From Ganoderma boninense (taxonomy: Eukaryota > Basidiomycota > Agaricomycetes > Polyporales > Polyporaceae): a DNA stretch of 64,000 nt. A program made the position numbers and the translations under genes. Shown here one piece after another: positions 36,392 through 48,144 of the stretch (the stretch's first letter is position 1; every line of letters starts with the position of its first letter). The notes below the pieces were generated by a model. The model saw nothing but the letters and a program-made list of their open reading frames with translations, ran no database searches and had not been told where the DNA came from. Where the stretch lies: NCBI GenBank assembly GCA_002900995.3, contig CM035311.1, positions 2,108,001 through 2,172,000 of the forward strand, in the 5' to 3' direction.

Positions 36392-37485
36392 CTACTCTTC
36401 ATCCAGGGCCAACGCCTGTTCAACATCCTCGTCCTCCATCAGCCCCGTCGCTGGCGCCGCATTGCCGTACCACACCCGTTGAAGCACAATAGCTGTATCC
36501 CGCTCAGACCCTCGGTGCCAACGGCCACACAATGCATTCGACTTACCGCAATCAATCGAGAGCTGAAATATCGCGCAGACCTTGAACTGCAGTGGAGATT
36601 CCTGCAGAAAAAAGTAGACCGTCCTGCAAACAGCTCGTCAGCAGTACAGAAGCACAGTCGCGTCAGGCTTACTTGAACGAGTCACCCCCAAACCACCCGA
36701 TCAGAGTGGACATCCTGAAGCCGTACAGTGACCGTTGTTTGTAGTTACTGCGTCCTCCAACAGTGAGCTCACGTCGAACGCTGTCACAAACGATGGCCGC
36801 ACCTGATGAGCTGTGGGATGGGTAACGTACTCTCCAACCCAAGTGCCACAAAACCAAGAGCGGAGATGAACAAGTCTGATCGTCCCAGTATTAAGAAGAG
36901 GATGGCTTGGCAGAGGCTGTATGGCCGTGAACAAGTGTACACGAAACATGGTATCAAACAACGCACATGAACCCGGCCAAGAACTCGATGTATTGGCTGT
37001 ATGTGGACCATTGCCAGAAGGCAAATGGTCTTGTAGACGCTCCCAAACTCTCTGGACTTAATCTCGAACGGAAGCGGATGCAAATGTACAGTAGAGCTAA
37101 CTGGGTATACGGGACTTAGAGCGGTAGACAAGCGAAGGAGTTGAACTCACTTGGGCCAAAATCATGAGGATGGATTGGACCAAGAGCGCGAGCTCGAAAT
37201 GGTTCCCCAACCAGAAGAAACATCGTGTTATGTTGGCCAAGAGACTGGATGCGGTCAGTCCAGGACGGGCTAAGAAAGCGGGTGTGCGCACAGTATTGCG
37301 CAGACATGGTGAGAGAAGCCTGTAGAGTCCCTGCGGAATGAGATTGTGGATGAGTAGGGCTGAGGAGGGGGGGGAACGGACTAGGCGCACCGTTTCTTGA
37401 CAATGGAATAGGCTTGGTCGGCGTAGACGAGGGGAGGGCCGATGGCCATGCCAACGGAGGCGAGAGAGGACAACCAGCCGACCAT
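36392..37485 (-). CDS. PQ-loop repeat membrane protein (SLC66A2/Any1-like)
   Basis: Eight short exons (37485-37391, 37330-37292, 37244-37151, 37100-36967, 36916-36803, 36747-36673, 36623-36547, 36492-36392) give 242 residues, the usual size. Seven-helix topology is likely. The first helix is LSSLASVGMAIGPPLVYADQ, followed by LLANITRCFFWLGNHFE, a hallmark of the PQLC1/SLC66A2 group, and LALLVQSILMILAQ. The second PQ motif is LPIPQLISNYKQRSLYGFR, continuing into MSTLIGWFGGDSFKTVYFF, strongly conserved in this family. The tail is acidic. Yeast Any1 (Cfs1) is an endosome/Golgi protein antagonising phospholipid flippases, so a role in membrane lipid asymmetry is the best guess, from family knowledge only. 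In the first repeat the usual PQ reads P-L-x-Y-A-D-Q. Confidence 0.88.
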
Positions 37486-37858
37486 TGGAACCAGACGGGC
37501 GACGGGCAAGGCTCAAAGTCTCGGGGAGGAGGCAAAGTCTCTGATCTCAGGGCGAGTCTCGTCAGCTTCCAGTGGCAGAAGCGCACGCGACGAGCAGCGA
37601 CGGCACTCGGCGTCACACGAGCTTACCCCTAGGCGCCCTTTCGCCGTGGCCCGAGGCCTGCAGACACGAGCAGGGCAACACAAACACAACAGGCTCGTTA
37701 GCTACTGAGCGAACGACATCCACAGTCGCCAGAACCGGGTATCCATCGTATGATACAACCATACTGCTACATCCCCCACCACACCTCGTACAAGTACAGC
37801 ACCTCGGCAAGTCGGCCAACATACTTGTGCCAGTGCGCTCGATTGAATGATCCTCCCA
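37486..37858. other. Intergenic region upstream of the PQ-loop gene
   Basis: 373 bp with the PQ-loop promoter and the 3' flank of the PH-domain gene. Open frames on both strands are unsupported. No repeat is seen. Confidence 0.4.
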
Positions 37859-39268
37859 TCATGCAGCCAGTCTCCCGCTCAGCAGCGCAAGCAACTTCTC
37901 CTGCCACAAACCGTAAGCATCACCGACACTACTCGTCTCCACATCCTCTTACCTTATCCTCACTCGAGTCCGTGAACATAGTCCAGGGATCATGGTAACC
38001 ACGGATCTCCAGAGCAAACGAGTGAGAGATGCCCGCCAAGTCTTCATACCCATCTTCCCATTCTCGAATCTGCTCAATGCTCGACAGCTGGACAGTCTCC
38101 ACGGGTTTCCCTTCATCCTGGGCGCGTTGAGAACATGAGTGTCGACCAACAGGTCAGATTCGAGGCCACAGCGGCTTACCTCTGCGTCCTTGAACAACAG
38201 CAACGAATCCTCCCTTAACTGGAGAAACCGCCTCTTGTACGACAGGAAGTCTTCACTCTGCACGGTCAACCAGCCTGTCAGGAGGATGGTGACACCTCGG
38301 CCGCTCTTTGTCTTCTGCGTTTCCAGCTCGGCCGCCAGTGCTCTACGTTGCTTAACGACCCGCTCGCGCCACGCCTGGCGTTTCTGCTCCTTCGCCAACC
38401 GTTGCTCCTCAAGCTCTTGCCGCACTCTCTGCGCCTTTTCCGTCTCCCGCCGCCGCTTCTCCCGTTCCTGCCGTTTCTTCTCGGCAGCGACCATGCCAGC
38501 CAGGGCATCGGCCTCTCGTTCAATCGCCTCACGCTTCCGTCGCTCTTCCGCTGCGCGGCGCAGTTCATGCTCAAGTGCCGCTTTGCGCTCTTGCTCCTCT
38601 CGCGCCGCTTGGATGAGAAGCTGCTCCTTCTCGTACTTGAGACGGGCCTGGCGCAGGGCTTCTTCGCGTATGGCCTCTTGCTCCTCCTGCTCCTTGCGAC
38701 GCGCCTGTTCGCGCCTACGCGACTCCGCCTCCTCCGGAGTGGAGATGGTAGCAACACGGCGCGGATAGGAGAGCACGCGGCCGGACGGGATTGGTATCCG
38801 CGACGTCGCGGTGCGGGGGTGCGAAGGCTTCGGGGGTATTGGAGGGAGTACGCCCATCTCGTCGGGAGGAGGGGATAGCTTGGAACTGCGAGGCATCGGG
38901 TGCACCTGCGTGGATAACGCGACGATATGGGACTTGTTTGTGGCATCACTCAGGCCAGAAGGTGAGTTGGAGATGTCGGAGATGGGGGATGACAGGACAG
39001 AGTAGCGGACGCCGCCCCACTCTGCGCCATTCGGACTATAAAGGGAATAGGTGCGGGCGATATCTGGGTCCTTTGGGGGAGGCGGAGGCGGCGGAGGCTG
39101 AGAATCGACTGACGCAGGAAGGATAGGCGGTGGGGATATAGGTTGGGGGATATGACGACGGAACATCTTCTCGCTGAAGTTGGGGTCAATCTCTATAGAC
39201 GGACGTTGTCTGCTCAGCGGAAGGATGAATTTGAAGTCGAGCTTGGAGCGCAGTTTCTTGGCCGACAT
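37859..39268 (-). CDS. Coiled-coil protein with C-terminal PH domain
   Basis: Three exons, 39268-38180, 38117-37953 and 37900-37859, give 431 residues. The order is a Pro-rich head with PPPPPPPP near residue 55 and further PxxP motifs (VLPPIPPKPSHP near residue 130), which may bind SH3 domains; a long Arg/Glu/Gln-rich coiled coil, residues about 165-320; and a PH-like domain, residues about 325-431, with VTILLTGWLTVQS, RRFLQLREDSLLLFKD, and a C-terminal helix EKLLALLSGRL. The PH call rests on the GWLTVQ...KRRFLQL..LLLF pattern. A function at the cell cortex or in actin/membrane linkage is plausible but inferred. The open frame continues upstream of the chosen ATG, but that part is low in conservation and lies in a promoter-like tract, so I chose MSAKKLRSKLDFKF. 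Confidence 0.75.
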
Positions 39269-39848
39269 GGTTCTGTGACCGAGGGTGGGTCGCAGTCGCT
39301 GGTGTAGAGGAATGGGGCGGTGGAACGGACAGACTGAGATGGTAAGAGGGAAAGATGAAAGTAGGGGGAGGACCAAAGGGAGATAAATAGAGTTATTGTT
39401 GTTAGGCGCGAGAGCACGACAAAGACAGACGGGATCTGTTGCTCGAGCACAGGCGGTGCGTTCTTGCCACCGCCGCAGTCCTCGCCATCGTGACCGAGCT
39501 AGCACTTCCCGTACAAACAAAGCCTCGCGAAACAAGCAGCTTGAGCTGATACTTGGTACTTACCACGCGCACACGACAGTCGCTGCCGGCAATTGCAAGC
39601 TACTGGCACCTATTAGCGCCGGCCACGGCACCGCACGCACACTACTGTTACTGTATGACGACCGCCATGCCCGCGGAGGTATTAATCACGACCAAGTTCT
39701 GCACTCTCCATATAATTAGGACATGAGAACGAGCTCTAGTGGCCATTGCGGCAAACCGAGCTTGGCATGCCATTCATATCGCCCCACTGTGGCCGCGATG
39801 ACCTCGATCTAGCCTCTCGGGCTTCGAAGCAACAAAGGCCTGATAGGC
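39269..39848. other. Intergenic region, no gene seen
   Basis: The 580 bp hold the PH-protein promoter (C/T-rich on the - strand near 39300-39380) and the 3' flank of the Tsr4 gene. Nothing else is supported. Confidence 0.45.
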
Positions 39849-41542
39849 TTACATTGACTCGTCCCACTGTACCAAGACATATTCTTCTCGCCAGGTGGAC
39901 CTTTCTTCGTCCCGCACTGCACAGTCCTTCTCGCACGAGAAGATCATGCAAGTGCCCCATTCCATTCCCCGACGCCCGGCCTTGCCCTGCCCCTTCAGCG
40001 CCTCGAGCACTTCTGCCCGTCGTTCCTCGTCTGACACGCTTCTCCCGCCTTCAACCTGATGTGATCTGAGTACATTGATCAGGTTGGGCATAAGCTGGCA
40101 TTCGAACACTCGCGGGGCCTTGCAGTGCGGACAGGCGGGTAACGACTCCGGAGTGTAGGTCCGTTTCCGCACTGGCGTCACCGTGAAACTGGACTTCGTA
40201 ACTGGCAAGGGGAATGCGGAGGGGGCGGTGAACAGCTTGTTGAAGACTTTGTCGCTCGCATATGGCAGTGGGGTGCCCTTTAGTTCGTATCTACCGCCCA
40301 ATGGTATAAGTCGGGTTCTGCAATTGGGATAAACATGGCCCAAAGCTTACCGGAGGCACTGCTCCCCTTCATAGGAGACACGTTTGCTGAATCGCTCGAA
40401 GGCATGATCGACTTCCATCGAGTTTTCATAGCCTTCCGTACCCCATCCGCTGCCGTCCTTCTTCGAGTCCCTATCATCATCCAGGTCGGCTGTCGCCCCA
40501 GCGGGCATTTTCACCTTCGGCGGCGCCGGGACGTATTCGGAAACCGTCGAGAGGTAAAGTGGCGGATACCCGGGGGCATCCTTCCAGGGCGTGTCTTCCA
40601 AAGAAGTCGACCGGACAGCAGCTGCCAGTGCATCCTCATTTTCATCTTCACTGCCTTCGTCATGTTCGCTTTCACTGTCGGTTGAGGGTAAGAGCGAGCC
40701 TTCGCGGTCAGGAGATTCTGTCTGGGAGTCAAGCACAGAATTGTCGGCCGAATAATCGCGCGCCGGGTTTCCGAAAATCTGCGAACCCAACCCGAACGGA
40801 CTGGGCGATGAGATCGCAGTGATCTGAACGTGCAAACCATCAATGAGGCCTGTGTGCGATGATGGAAACATAGAACCCTGACAGCAAATGGGTTGCTTTG
40901 GGAAGAAGTACTTTTCGAAGTGTCCGCCGCCACTTTCGCTTGCTGAATCTCTTTCTCCTTGAGGCGAACTAGCTTCTTCTCCAGCTTCTCGGCGTACTTT
41001 CTGTTATAGCGAAGCTCCCGCCATGCTCGGACGCTACGGAACACGATCAACGGATGTTCGCGCTGTGAACCAGGGAACGGGAGCAGGGGTCACCTTCCTT
41101 CCTTGCGCTGACAGATACCATTCGCACAACCCCATACGAACAGTGTCCTGTCATTGGGACTTGCCTCTAAAGGACACCATATCTGGACGAGGAGTTCCAT
41201 TGGCTGGGAGCAGTTGTTGCATGTTGAGCAAGAAAGTGGAGGGTGAGGTGAGGCCAGAAAGGTCTATGATTTGACAATGGGGAGGGATGTCCATGTTCAC
41301 AAGGAAGAGGGAGAATTGGAGTGACATAAAACATGCATCAATACATGATGGGTACATGGAGAAGCGAAGGGGCATCGTACAGGATGACCACCTATTCGCG
41401 ATACAGTGGGGTCTGCTAGATCTGCTGGGGAGCCCAGGGGGCCGTCAGGGATGCCTAGCTGCACGGCAGTCTGAACGTCAGTGGTTTCCAAGTCGTCGTC
41501 ATCGTCGTCCGACCAGGGATCGTCGAGCGGTGGAGGAGGCAT
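39849..41542 (-). CDS. TSR4: Tsr4/PDCD2-family ribosomal protein chaperone
   Basis: Cotranslational chaperone for ribosomal protein uS5 (Rps2), needed for 40S biogenesis. Five exons (41542-41381, 41263-41094, 41033-40883, 40823-40351, 40290-39849) give 465 residues. The N-terminal block reads VQLGIPDGPL then VSRIGGHPTFL. Next is the zinc motif CSTCNNCSQPMELLVQIWCP with DRTLFVWGCANGIC. After an acidic, Ser-rich linker comes the PDCD2_C domain: VDHAFERFSKRVSYEGEQCL, RYELKGTPLPYAS, CPHCKAPRVFECQLMPNLIN, and EWGTCMIFSCEKDC ending in EYVLVQWDE. All cysteine pairs expected in the family are present. The donor of intron 3 is the weak GTCAGG. The start gives an Asp-run DPWSDDDDDDLE, usual in fungal members. 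It is divergent from transcription factor B. Confidence 0.94.
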
Positions 41543-42009
41543 ACAGCGCTGGATTGCCTGGAAAGGAGCGAAAGATGAGCGCGAGTGGGATGGGAGGGGA
41601 GGCGAGAAGAAGTGGAGAAGGTCAGAAAAGCATGAATGGTATAGTTTGGAAAGACTCGTCAAGGACTGTTGCGGCGGAGAAGCTCGTTCGCAACATTTCG
41701 GACTCGTCATCTAGGAAGTTCATCGTGTGGGGAAAGGAAGGGCACGGATGGCTCACCGGGTGTGGGGCTGGCGTTGGGAAAGGAGAGAGTCGGGGTCGAG
41801 GGGAGAGCGACGAGACGAGAAATTTGAGAGCCGAGGGGGGGACACAAGCGCTGGGACGATGGATGTTGCCGAGTGAGGCTACTACTGGCTACTGCCGGGC
41901 TCAGGCTGTCATGGTCGCCGGCGCTGGCTCTGGCTCTGGCTCTGGCTCTGATATCTGCATCTCTCCTCCGCTCCCGCGCTTCCTCTCCCTATTACCGCAC
42001 CCATCACCC
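41543..42009. promoter_or_regulatory. Divergent promoter region with a GGCTCT tandem repeat
   Basis: 467 bp between the TSR4 and transcription factor B starts. At 41923-41950 there are four perfect tandem GGCTCT hexamers, about 60 bp before the ATG at 42010 and probably in the 5' leader. The rest is GC-rich and without clear elements. Confidence 0.5.
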
Positions 42010-45000
42010 ATGTCCCCAGACTCACCCATGCTCCCCCCACCAGACCTCTCCCAGAAAGACCCCCCCAATGGCGAGAAGAAGAGAAAGCGTGGCGCAACTC
42101 GCCTCTCGTGCGCAGAGTGTCGCAGGCAAGTCCCTCGCAGCGTCTATGCCCCCGCCTCTTCCCAAACCGCCTTCTCTCCGTCAGATTGAAACTGCGTTGC
42201 GACCGTGCTGTCCCCTGCGGCTCATGTGTAAAACGTGGATGTGCTGCAATATGCCCCGACGGTGCGTCTCCCCCTCCTCTTCCCGTCCTGATCGCTCCCC
42301 AATCGCGATCCCCCTCCATTCACAGGCTCCCTCACCACCGGCAAAGGAAATCGGTACATATCCACCCTCTCCACTGCTCCCACTCTTACGACGTTCTCAC
42401 TCAGCGCACCCAGATTTGTCCTCGCCTCAACACAGGACCTCCACGAGAAGATAAACCAACTCGCCAACCGCGTACGCGAACTCGAAGACGCCCTCCGCGC
42501 CTCCCATGCCCTTCATTCTCTTGAACCTCATCCCCTCTTATCCGAGGAGCTTCTCCGCATCAAAGCTCCAATACAGAGAGAAAACCTCATCAATACTGGG
42601 GCAGCCAATGGTGCCACCGAGGAGCCAGGAGCCGATGTCGTGGATTCATTCGGTTCTCTGGCTATCAGCGACACCGGTCGTACCAATTACTTTGGTCAGG
42701 CGACGAGCTCATGGGTCAGTCGCTACCGTTGCCCTTCTCTGTCTCCACAGCTTACAATCCTAATGCGCTCGTTGCAGTACTTCTTGACGGTTCGTGAGAA
42801 TTCCGCAAGCCAATGTCTCTTATCTGACAGCTAGGACAGAACGAGGAGAACAAGGACGATGACAGGGACCAGCGATTGACCAACTTGCGCAAGCTTTTGT
42901 CCCCGGAGGTGCTCTCTCTCAGTGGCCTCTTTCCTATTGCACCTAGCCTTCCCCTAACCTTGGATGCTGAGACGATGCGGATAGAGCGGTTGCGCAGCTT
43001 GTTCTGGTACCTCCCACCCGTGGACGAGGCCAGTGAACTTCAGAAAAATTACTATCAACATGCTGCCTGGATGTGAGTCATCCCCGGCCCTCCACCATCC
43101 TCTCATCCTCACAACGTAGTGTGTAGGTATAACCCAGTGTCTCCCGCCCAATTCCACGATTCAGCATTCAACCAGTTCTACAACCCGAACACTACCCCGC
43201 AGATGGACGATCCGCTGATGTCTCATCAGTTGGCGCTCTTGTTCATGGTCCTAGCAATCGGCAGCTTGATGGATGTTGCACGACCAGCGTACAATATTGA
43301 AGCCGAAAAGTATCACCAGCTTGCTCGTGCAGCCCTGTTCCAGAGTCCCATTTTTGAGGAACCGACCCTCGCTGCCGTGCAGACACTGGTGAGTCTTTGA
43401 TCATGAGGTCGCGAGAGACTGACTCTCACAACGTGGTGGCCCACAGTATCTGATGGCGTTCTACCTGTTCTTGAGCGAGCGCCACGGGAGTGGTGTAGGC
43501 TCGCGTTGGGCTTTCATGGGTCTCGCTGTGAAGTTGGGTGTCAGCGTACGTCTTCCCGTCTCATGAGTTGCTACTGCTCGAGGGTTGACTCTGTTTCCGA
43601 TGCCGCATCTCTAGATGGGACTTCGTGAGTCGATTTTTGTCGTTTCTAGGATAGCTGTGAAGCGTCATAATTCTGTCTATCAGATCGTGACGCAGGTAGG
43701 TGGAAGGTTGACGAAGCGGAGATCCAGAGGCGCCGGGAAAGCTTTTGGGAGCTTTACTCGTATGATCTTCTCCAGGTAGGTACTTATTCTATGATATATG
43801 GCCTCAACAGTGACGTGGTCTGTTTAGTCCTTCACCTTAGGACGGCCGCCTTCTTTTACACTGGTACATATTGATTGCAAGAAACCTTATACCGAGGATC
43901 CGTGCAACGACGAGACTTGTGAGTGCTGAACGTCACTGTGGCGTGCTATGCTTCGCTCATTCGCACGCTCGCTCAGTCCACTGGTGGAAGCACAGGTTCA
44001 CCTCCGAGTGCATGAACCTTGTTTACGACCAGGCATTCGGAGCGAAAACTCCCACGTACAGCACGGTACTCCAGCTCGACCGCAAGCTGCGTGGTTTCAC
44101 AGTTCCCCCGGCTCTACAAATAGCTGGCTTCGGAAATTCCGAGTCTCGAGTTGGAAACTATTACGAGAGCGTGCCCCTCATACTCCAACGCCATCTTGTT
44201 CTTGCTATTCGGGAATCCAGTGAGTAACACTGCCAAATGGTCGAGAAGGAGCTCCTTTAACTCATTTCTTCCAGACCTGTTATACATGCATCGCGGTTTC
44301 TTTGCTCGTGCTATTAGCGATCATCCGAAGGATCCCCTTGGAAGTCCATATGGCGGGTCATTCATCGCTGCGTACAGGAGTGCAGGGTCGCTTGTTGCTC
44401 TTGTGCGCAATATACATTCGCAATTGAAGGAACTTACCGAGCGGATGTGGTTCCTGTGGACGCACTTGTTTTCTTGTTCGGTGAGTGTGTTATTGATCTT
44501 GTGTACTGCCGATGCAAGTCCAAACTGATAGCATACATAATTTCAGATCATCTTGGGATCTATCGTAACCCGGTGTCCGTCGATGAGTTTGGCTCCCTCT
44601 GCTCTCGTACAACTGGACTCGGCTTGTGATCTGTTTTCCAAGACTGCCAAGTTCTTCCACGCAGAGAAAGTCCTGGTGAGTGATACCCCACCCGTTGCGC
44701 CTAGTGAGGTCTGTTCGATGAACCGCAAGTGCGGGAATTATAGAGCATCATGATTCGACTTCGTGATAAGGCTCATGCAAGCTTGACTGCATATCGCAAC
44801 ACGCCGCCTTCGCGAGCGGGAACTCTATCGGAGCCCTCAACACCAGCTGACGACGATGACGAGTTGACTACTCTTGGAGGAAGAACGCGACTGGTGGAGC
44901 AGAAAGAGAAGTCTATGTCGCCGCAGATCACGGATCGTTCGCCGACTTCTCTCAACCCTGTCGTGCCTTTGCCCCTCAAGCAGCCTGAAGAGCAGCAGGT

Positions 45001-45451
45001 ACATCCATACGTTCTTCAATACCTCCGCACGTTCGTTCCTTCCCCCCCGAACGGCACGGCGTCGCTTAGTGGTGGACCCGGTCAGGCTGGACCATCAGGA
45101 ATGCAGAACGGCGTTCCAGTCTCGCCGTCGCAATATCAAGCCCACCACAACATGCACAATCTCCAACCGATATCGACGTCCTTTGGAGGACCAGATGCAT
45201 TCCAATATCAACAGCAGCACCAGCAACAACAACAGCAGTTGCCTGGATTGCAGATGGAGGGTCTGAATCCGATGTTCCCCCAATACTTCCCAGTATTCGA
45301 CTATGGTCATGTGGGTGGGGGAGGGGGTTCCGAGACGTATGCCACCTCGCCTGTGCCGATGGATGGCGACTACGGTGGAAGGTCGTATTCTCCGGAAAAC
45401 ACAATGCAGACAGCGTGGCAGGACTTCGTGGCTCAAATGGGGATGCCGTGA
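42010..45451 (+). CDS. Zn2Cys6 fungal transcription factor B (paralogue of A)
   Basis: Nuclear regulator of the Gal4 type. Fifteen phase-consistent exons give 868 residues: 42010-42125, 42185-42261, 42326-42353, 42414-42714, 42778-42789, 42840-43072, 43127-43388, 43447-43545, 43615-43624, 43684-43775, 43828-43918, 43977-44219, 44275-44480, 44547-44675, 44744-45451. The zinc cluster is CAECRRLKLRC...AVPCGSC...GCAAIC (residues about 35-62). It is interrupted by an intron whose donor is AG/GCAAGT, a textbook GC-AG site. A coiled coil follows (FVLASTQDLHEKINQLANRV), then the fungal_trans domain with WAFMGLAVKLGVS, MGLHRDAGRWKVD and ELYSYDLLQSFTLGRPPSF. The C-terminus is disordered and contains a Gln-rich run near residue 800. 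It shares exon sizes and domain order with the gene at 18498-22019. Targets are unknown. Confidence 0.94.
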
Positions 45452-45954
45452 CGACCCCGGACTTACGATACCTTCTGTTAGCTACACTTTGCATGTAGCG
45501 TATATGGCCCCGATGTATTTGTATGTGTATTTCGCTACAAACTGTTGGAATGGTCGGGTTTGGACATGATACGTGCTTCCCTGTTGTGACCTGTGATGTT
45601 GCACGACGATATTAGAGGGGTGTTTGGCAGGAGTGCTCTGGCTGCTCACGGTACCTACGTATCACTCGTAACATATATGATCTGGTTGACATGCTCACAC
45701 ACCTGATGAGTTGTACTTAGGTGGTCCGATGCGTAAGCTATCGCGACTCCCTGGCGTACCATCAGCCGGATCCGGAGGAGGTTAGTGCGCAGTGGTCAGA
45801 CGCCCAAAGGAGTGCCTGCCGCAGTCCAGCTCCGAGCGGCAAGCCGGTGCCTCCCTGCGCCCGTGTCCCTCTGGTGCGAACCACTGCCTTCGTCTGACCC
45901 CTCACCCGCTCTGCTCTCGTCTCGTACAACCCACTTCTTATTTAAGCTGCCGCA
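45452..45954. other. Intergenic region, no gene seen
   Basis: 503 bp of 3' flank of transcription factor B and promoter of the sorting nexin gene. A TATTTAAG element at about 45940-45947 lies close before the ATG at 45955, which may be a TATA-like core or fall in the leader. No other feature. Confidence 0.45.
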
Positions 45955-48144
45955 ATGGAGGCTTTCGGAGATGATAATCCCTTCGAGTCCGAGCCAGAGC
46001 GACAGCAGTCCGACAGTTCCTCCTCCCGAGTCGACGTCTCGGGCGTGTCGTCCCCCGACCCTGCTGGGCAACCTGCACGCCTCTCGTCACCGCCAATGTC
46101 TCCCTCAAGGAGAAATACTTTCCCCTCTCCCGGTTCTCACAGGCAACCTCAGACGTACAAAAGCGACTTCTGCTGCGGGAGGGACCAATGGCTTCACTCG
46201 GGGGAAGAGGCTGAGATCTTGGTCAGTCTCTGTCCAACATTGTTCACGCTGTCGTCACTTCTAGTTGTGGGCCATGAAAACAAAGCGCGTTGACCGCTGT
46301 ATAGATAATGGACGCTCTGAAAACCTCCGTCAACTCCTCGTCCCCGTACATCACGTACACAATCCGAGCGGGGGTAAGCAGACATCATAGGTGGTATTAT
46401 CGTTGATTGGGCCTAAGACATTTCTCAGAATGCAGAAGCCCATCATCGGTACTCAGAGTTCGAGTCCCTACGCAACAACCTCGTCAAGCTCTATCCTACC
46501 CTCATTATACCCCCAATACCATCCAAACAGACTATTGGTGATTACGCTGTCAAACAGGCCAAGGCGAAGGAAGACACCGCAATGATTGCCCGGAGGAAGC
46601 GTATGCTTCAGACTTTCCTCAATCGCATCGCACGGCACCCCATCCTTTCAAACGAGCACATCTTCCATCGTTTCTTGGATGGGGAGGTGTCATGGGTGAG
46701 CCTCCACTCGTGACTTATCTTCATATGGTGGCTAATCACGGCGGATACGTATGGGTTAAGACGGAAGTCCTCAATTCGCCACCGATATCTCTGTTGCCGA
46801 AGAACATATTGAAAGCCCCTTCGCATAGTCCAACTGATCAGAATGCATCACCGGCGTATGCTGCTCTGCCAAATCCGTCTGCGGCACATCCATTGCGAAG
46901 ACCTGATCAACGATTTTTGGATTCGGAGGTATTCACCAACAAATTTGCCGCGCATTTGAGTGGGCCAATGGAGAAGGTGACAAGGCGGACCATGAAACGG
47001 TGGTCAGGTACGCTTCCTTTTCTTGGGACAGGGGGATTTCATGCTCAAAGGAAACCTGTTCAGACTATGCACAGGATCATGCCGAGCTTGGTGCAACCCT
47101 CAACGGCTTCAGTTTGAATGAAACTGGGCAGCTGTCAACAGCGGTTGAGAAGACCGGTCAAGCTGTTGATGCGACCTACATGTCCACGACGACACTGGTC
47201 AGTGCCTTCTCATGATTGCGGTACACAGCTTTTCACCGTTGGAGGCTGGTAGCTTCAAGAATTTGAACAGAACTGGGCGGAACCTCTGCACGAATATAGC
47301 CAGTTCGCCTCAATCATCAAGAAGCTCCTCCAATATCGGCACCAGAAACATGTTCAGTACGAGATGACGCAAGAGGGATTGGAGACCAAGCGCGAACAAT
47401 TAGAGGACCTCGAAAAGAGCGAGCGAGAGGCGCGGAGGTTGGAGGAGGCCCTGAACCAAGGACGCCCAGGTCCTGCCCGGGAATCTTCGTCGCAAATTGG
47501 AGAGGAAGGGGAAGGGGAGGTGGAACAGCCCGCGACCAACGAGAATGAGGCGAGGCGGCAAGAGGCCTCTGTGAATCTGCCTCCGCATCCAGGACCGAGC
47601 CCTGTGAAGCGAAGGGCGCCAGGCATGGGCTTCCTGAGTGCCTTAAGCTACACATTGCATGGAATGATGGATGTGGACCCAGAGACTGCTCGTCGCAATT
47701 CTATCACCAAGACACGGGAGGGGATTTCTCAGGTAAGCCGGACAGTAGGCGTGAACGTTGGGACGGTTGCTCAAGAAGAGTGCAGTTGGAGGATGCATTG
47801 CATTTGTCTGCGCAAGACCTCAAGTATTCGAGTTCGACAATCCAGGCAGACTTGGACCGATTCCAGCGACAAAAGGTGGCGGACTTGCGGGAGATGGCGA
47901 TCAGCATGGCGCGTAGTCACCGAGACTGGTGCAAGAAGGTGGGATAACATTCAACGTGAAAAAGGGGGGCGGCGACGCTGACGCAGATCAACAGAATCTG
48001 GAAGCGTGGGAGGAGGCAAAGGCAGAGATAGCAGAGATAGCAGAGCATCCGAACCGGCAGGCGGACGAGGCTGTTGGGACGAACGGGACCGCGGTTCACG
48101 GGAGGCGGGACTCGGGGGCAACGATTAACGGACAGTCGGTGTGA
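45955..48144 (+). CDS. SNX41: PX-BAR sorting nexin, Snx41/Atg20 type
   Basis: Membrane-bending sorting nexin that retrieves cargo from endosomes and takes part in selective autophagy. Eight exons (45955-46221, 46305-46373, 46429-46695, 46761-47007, 47064-47197, 47253-47732, 47786-47938, 47995-48144) give 588 residues. A Ser-rich acidic head precedes the PX domain: SSPYITYTIRAG, the PI3P-binding RYSEFESLRNNLVKLYP, PPIPSKQTIGDYAVKQAKAK and MIARRKRMLQTFLNRIARHP. The segment DYAxxxxKAKED is typical of the fungal Snx41/Atg20 pair. The BAR region follows, with DHAELGATLNGFSL, FEQNWAEPLHEYSQFASIIK, VQYEMTQEGLETKREQLEDL and, after a disordered Glu-rich insert, LREMAISMARSHRDWCKKN. All phases agree. 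Snx41 versus Atg20 cannot be settled without alignment. Confidence 0.92.

Noticed and set aside
39269..39535. N-terminal extension of the PH-domain protein frame by about 89 residues
   Set aside because: Low-complexity and promoter-like (CT-rich) with no conserved block; the ATG at 39268 gives a sensible start.
18498..45451. Segmental duplication or inverted repeat covering the whole interval
   Set aside because: Only the two regulator genes are related; the genes next to them are all different single-copy genes.
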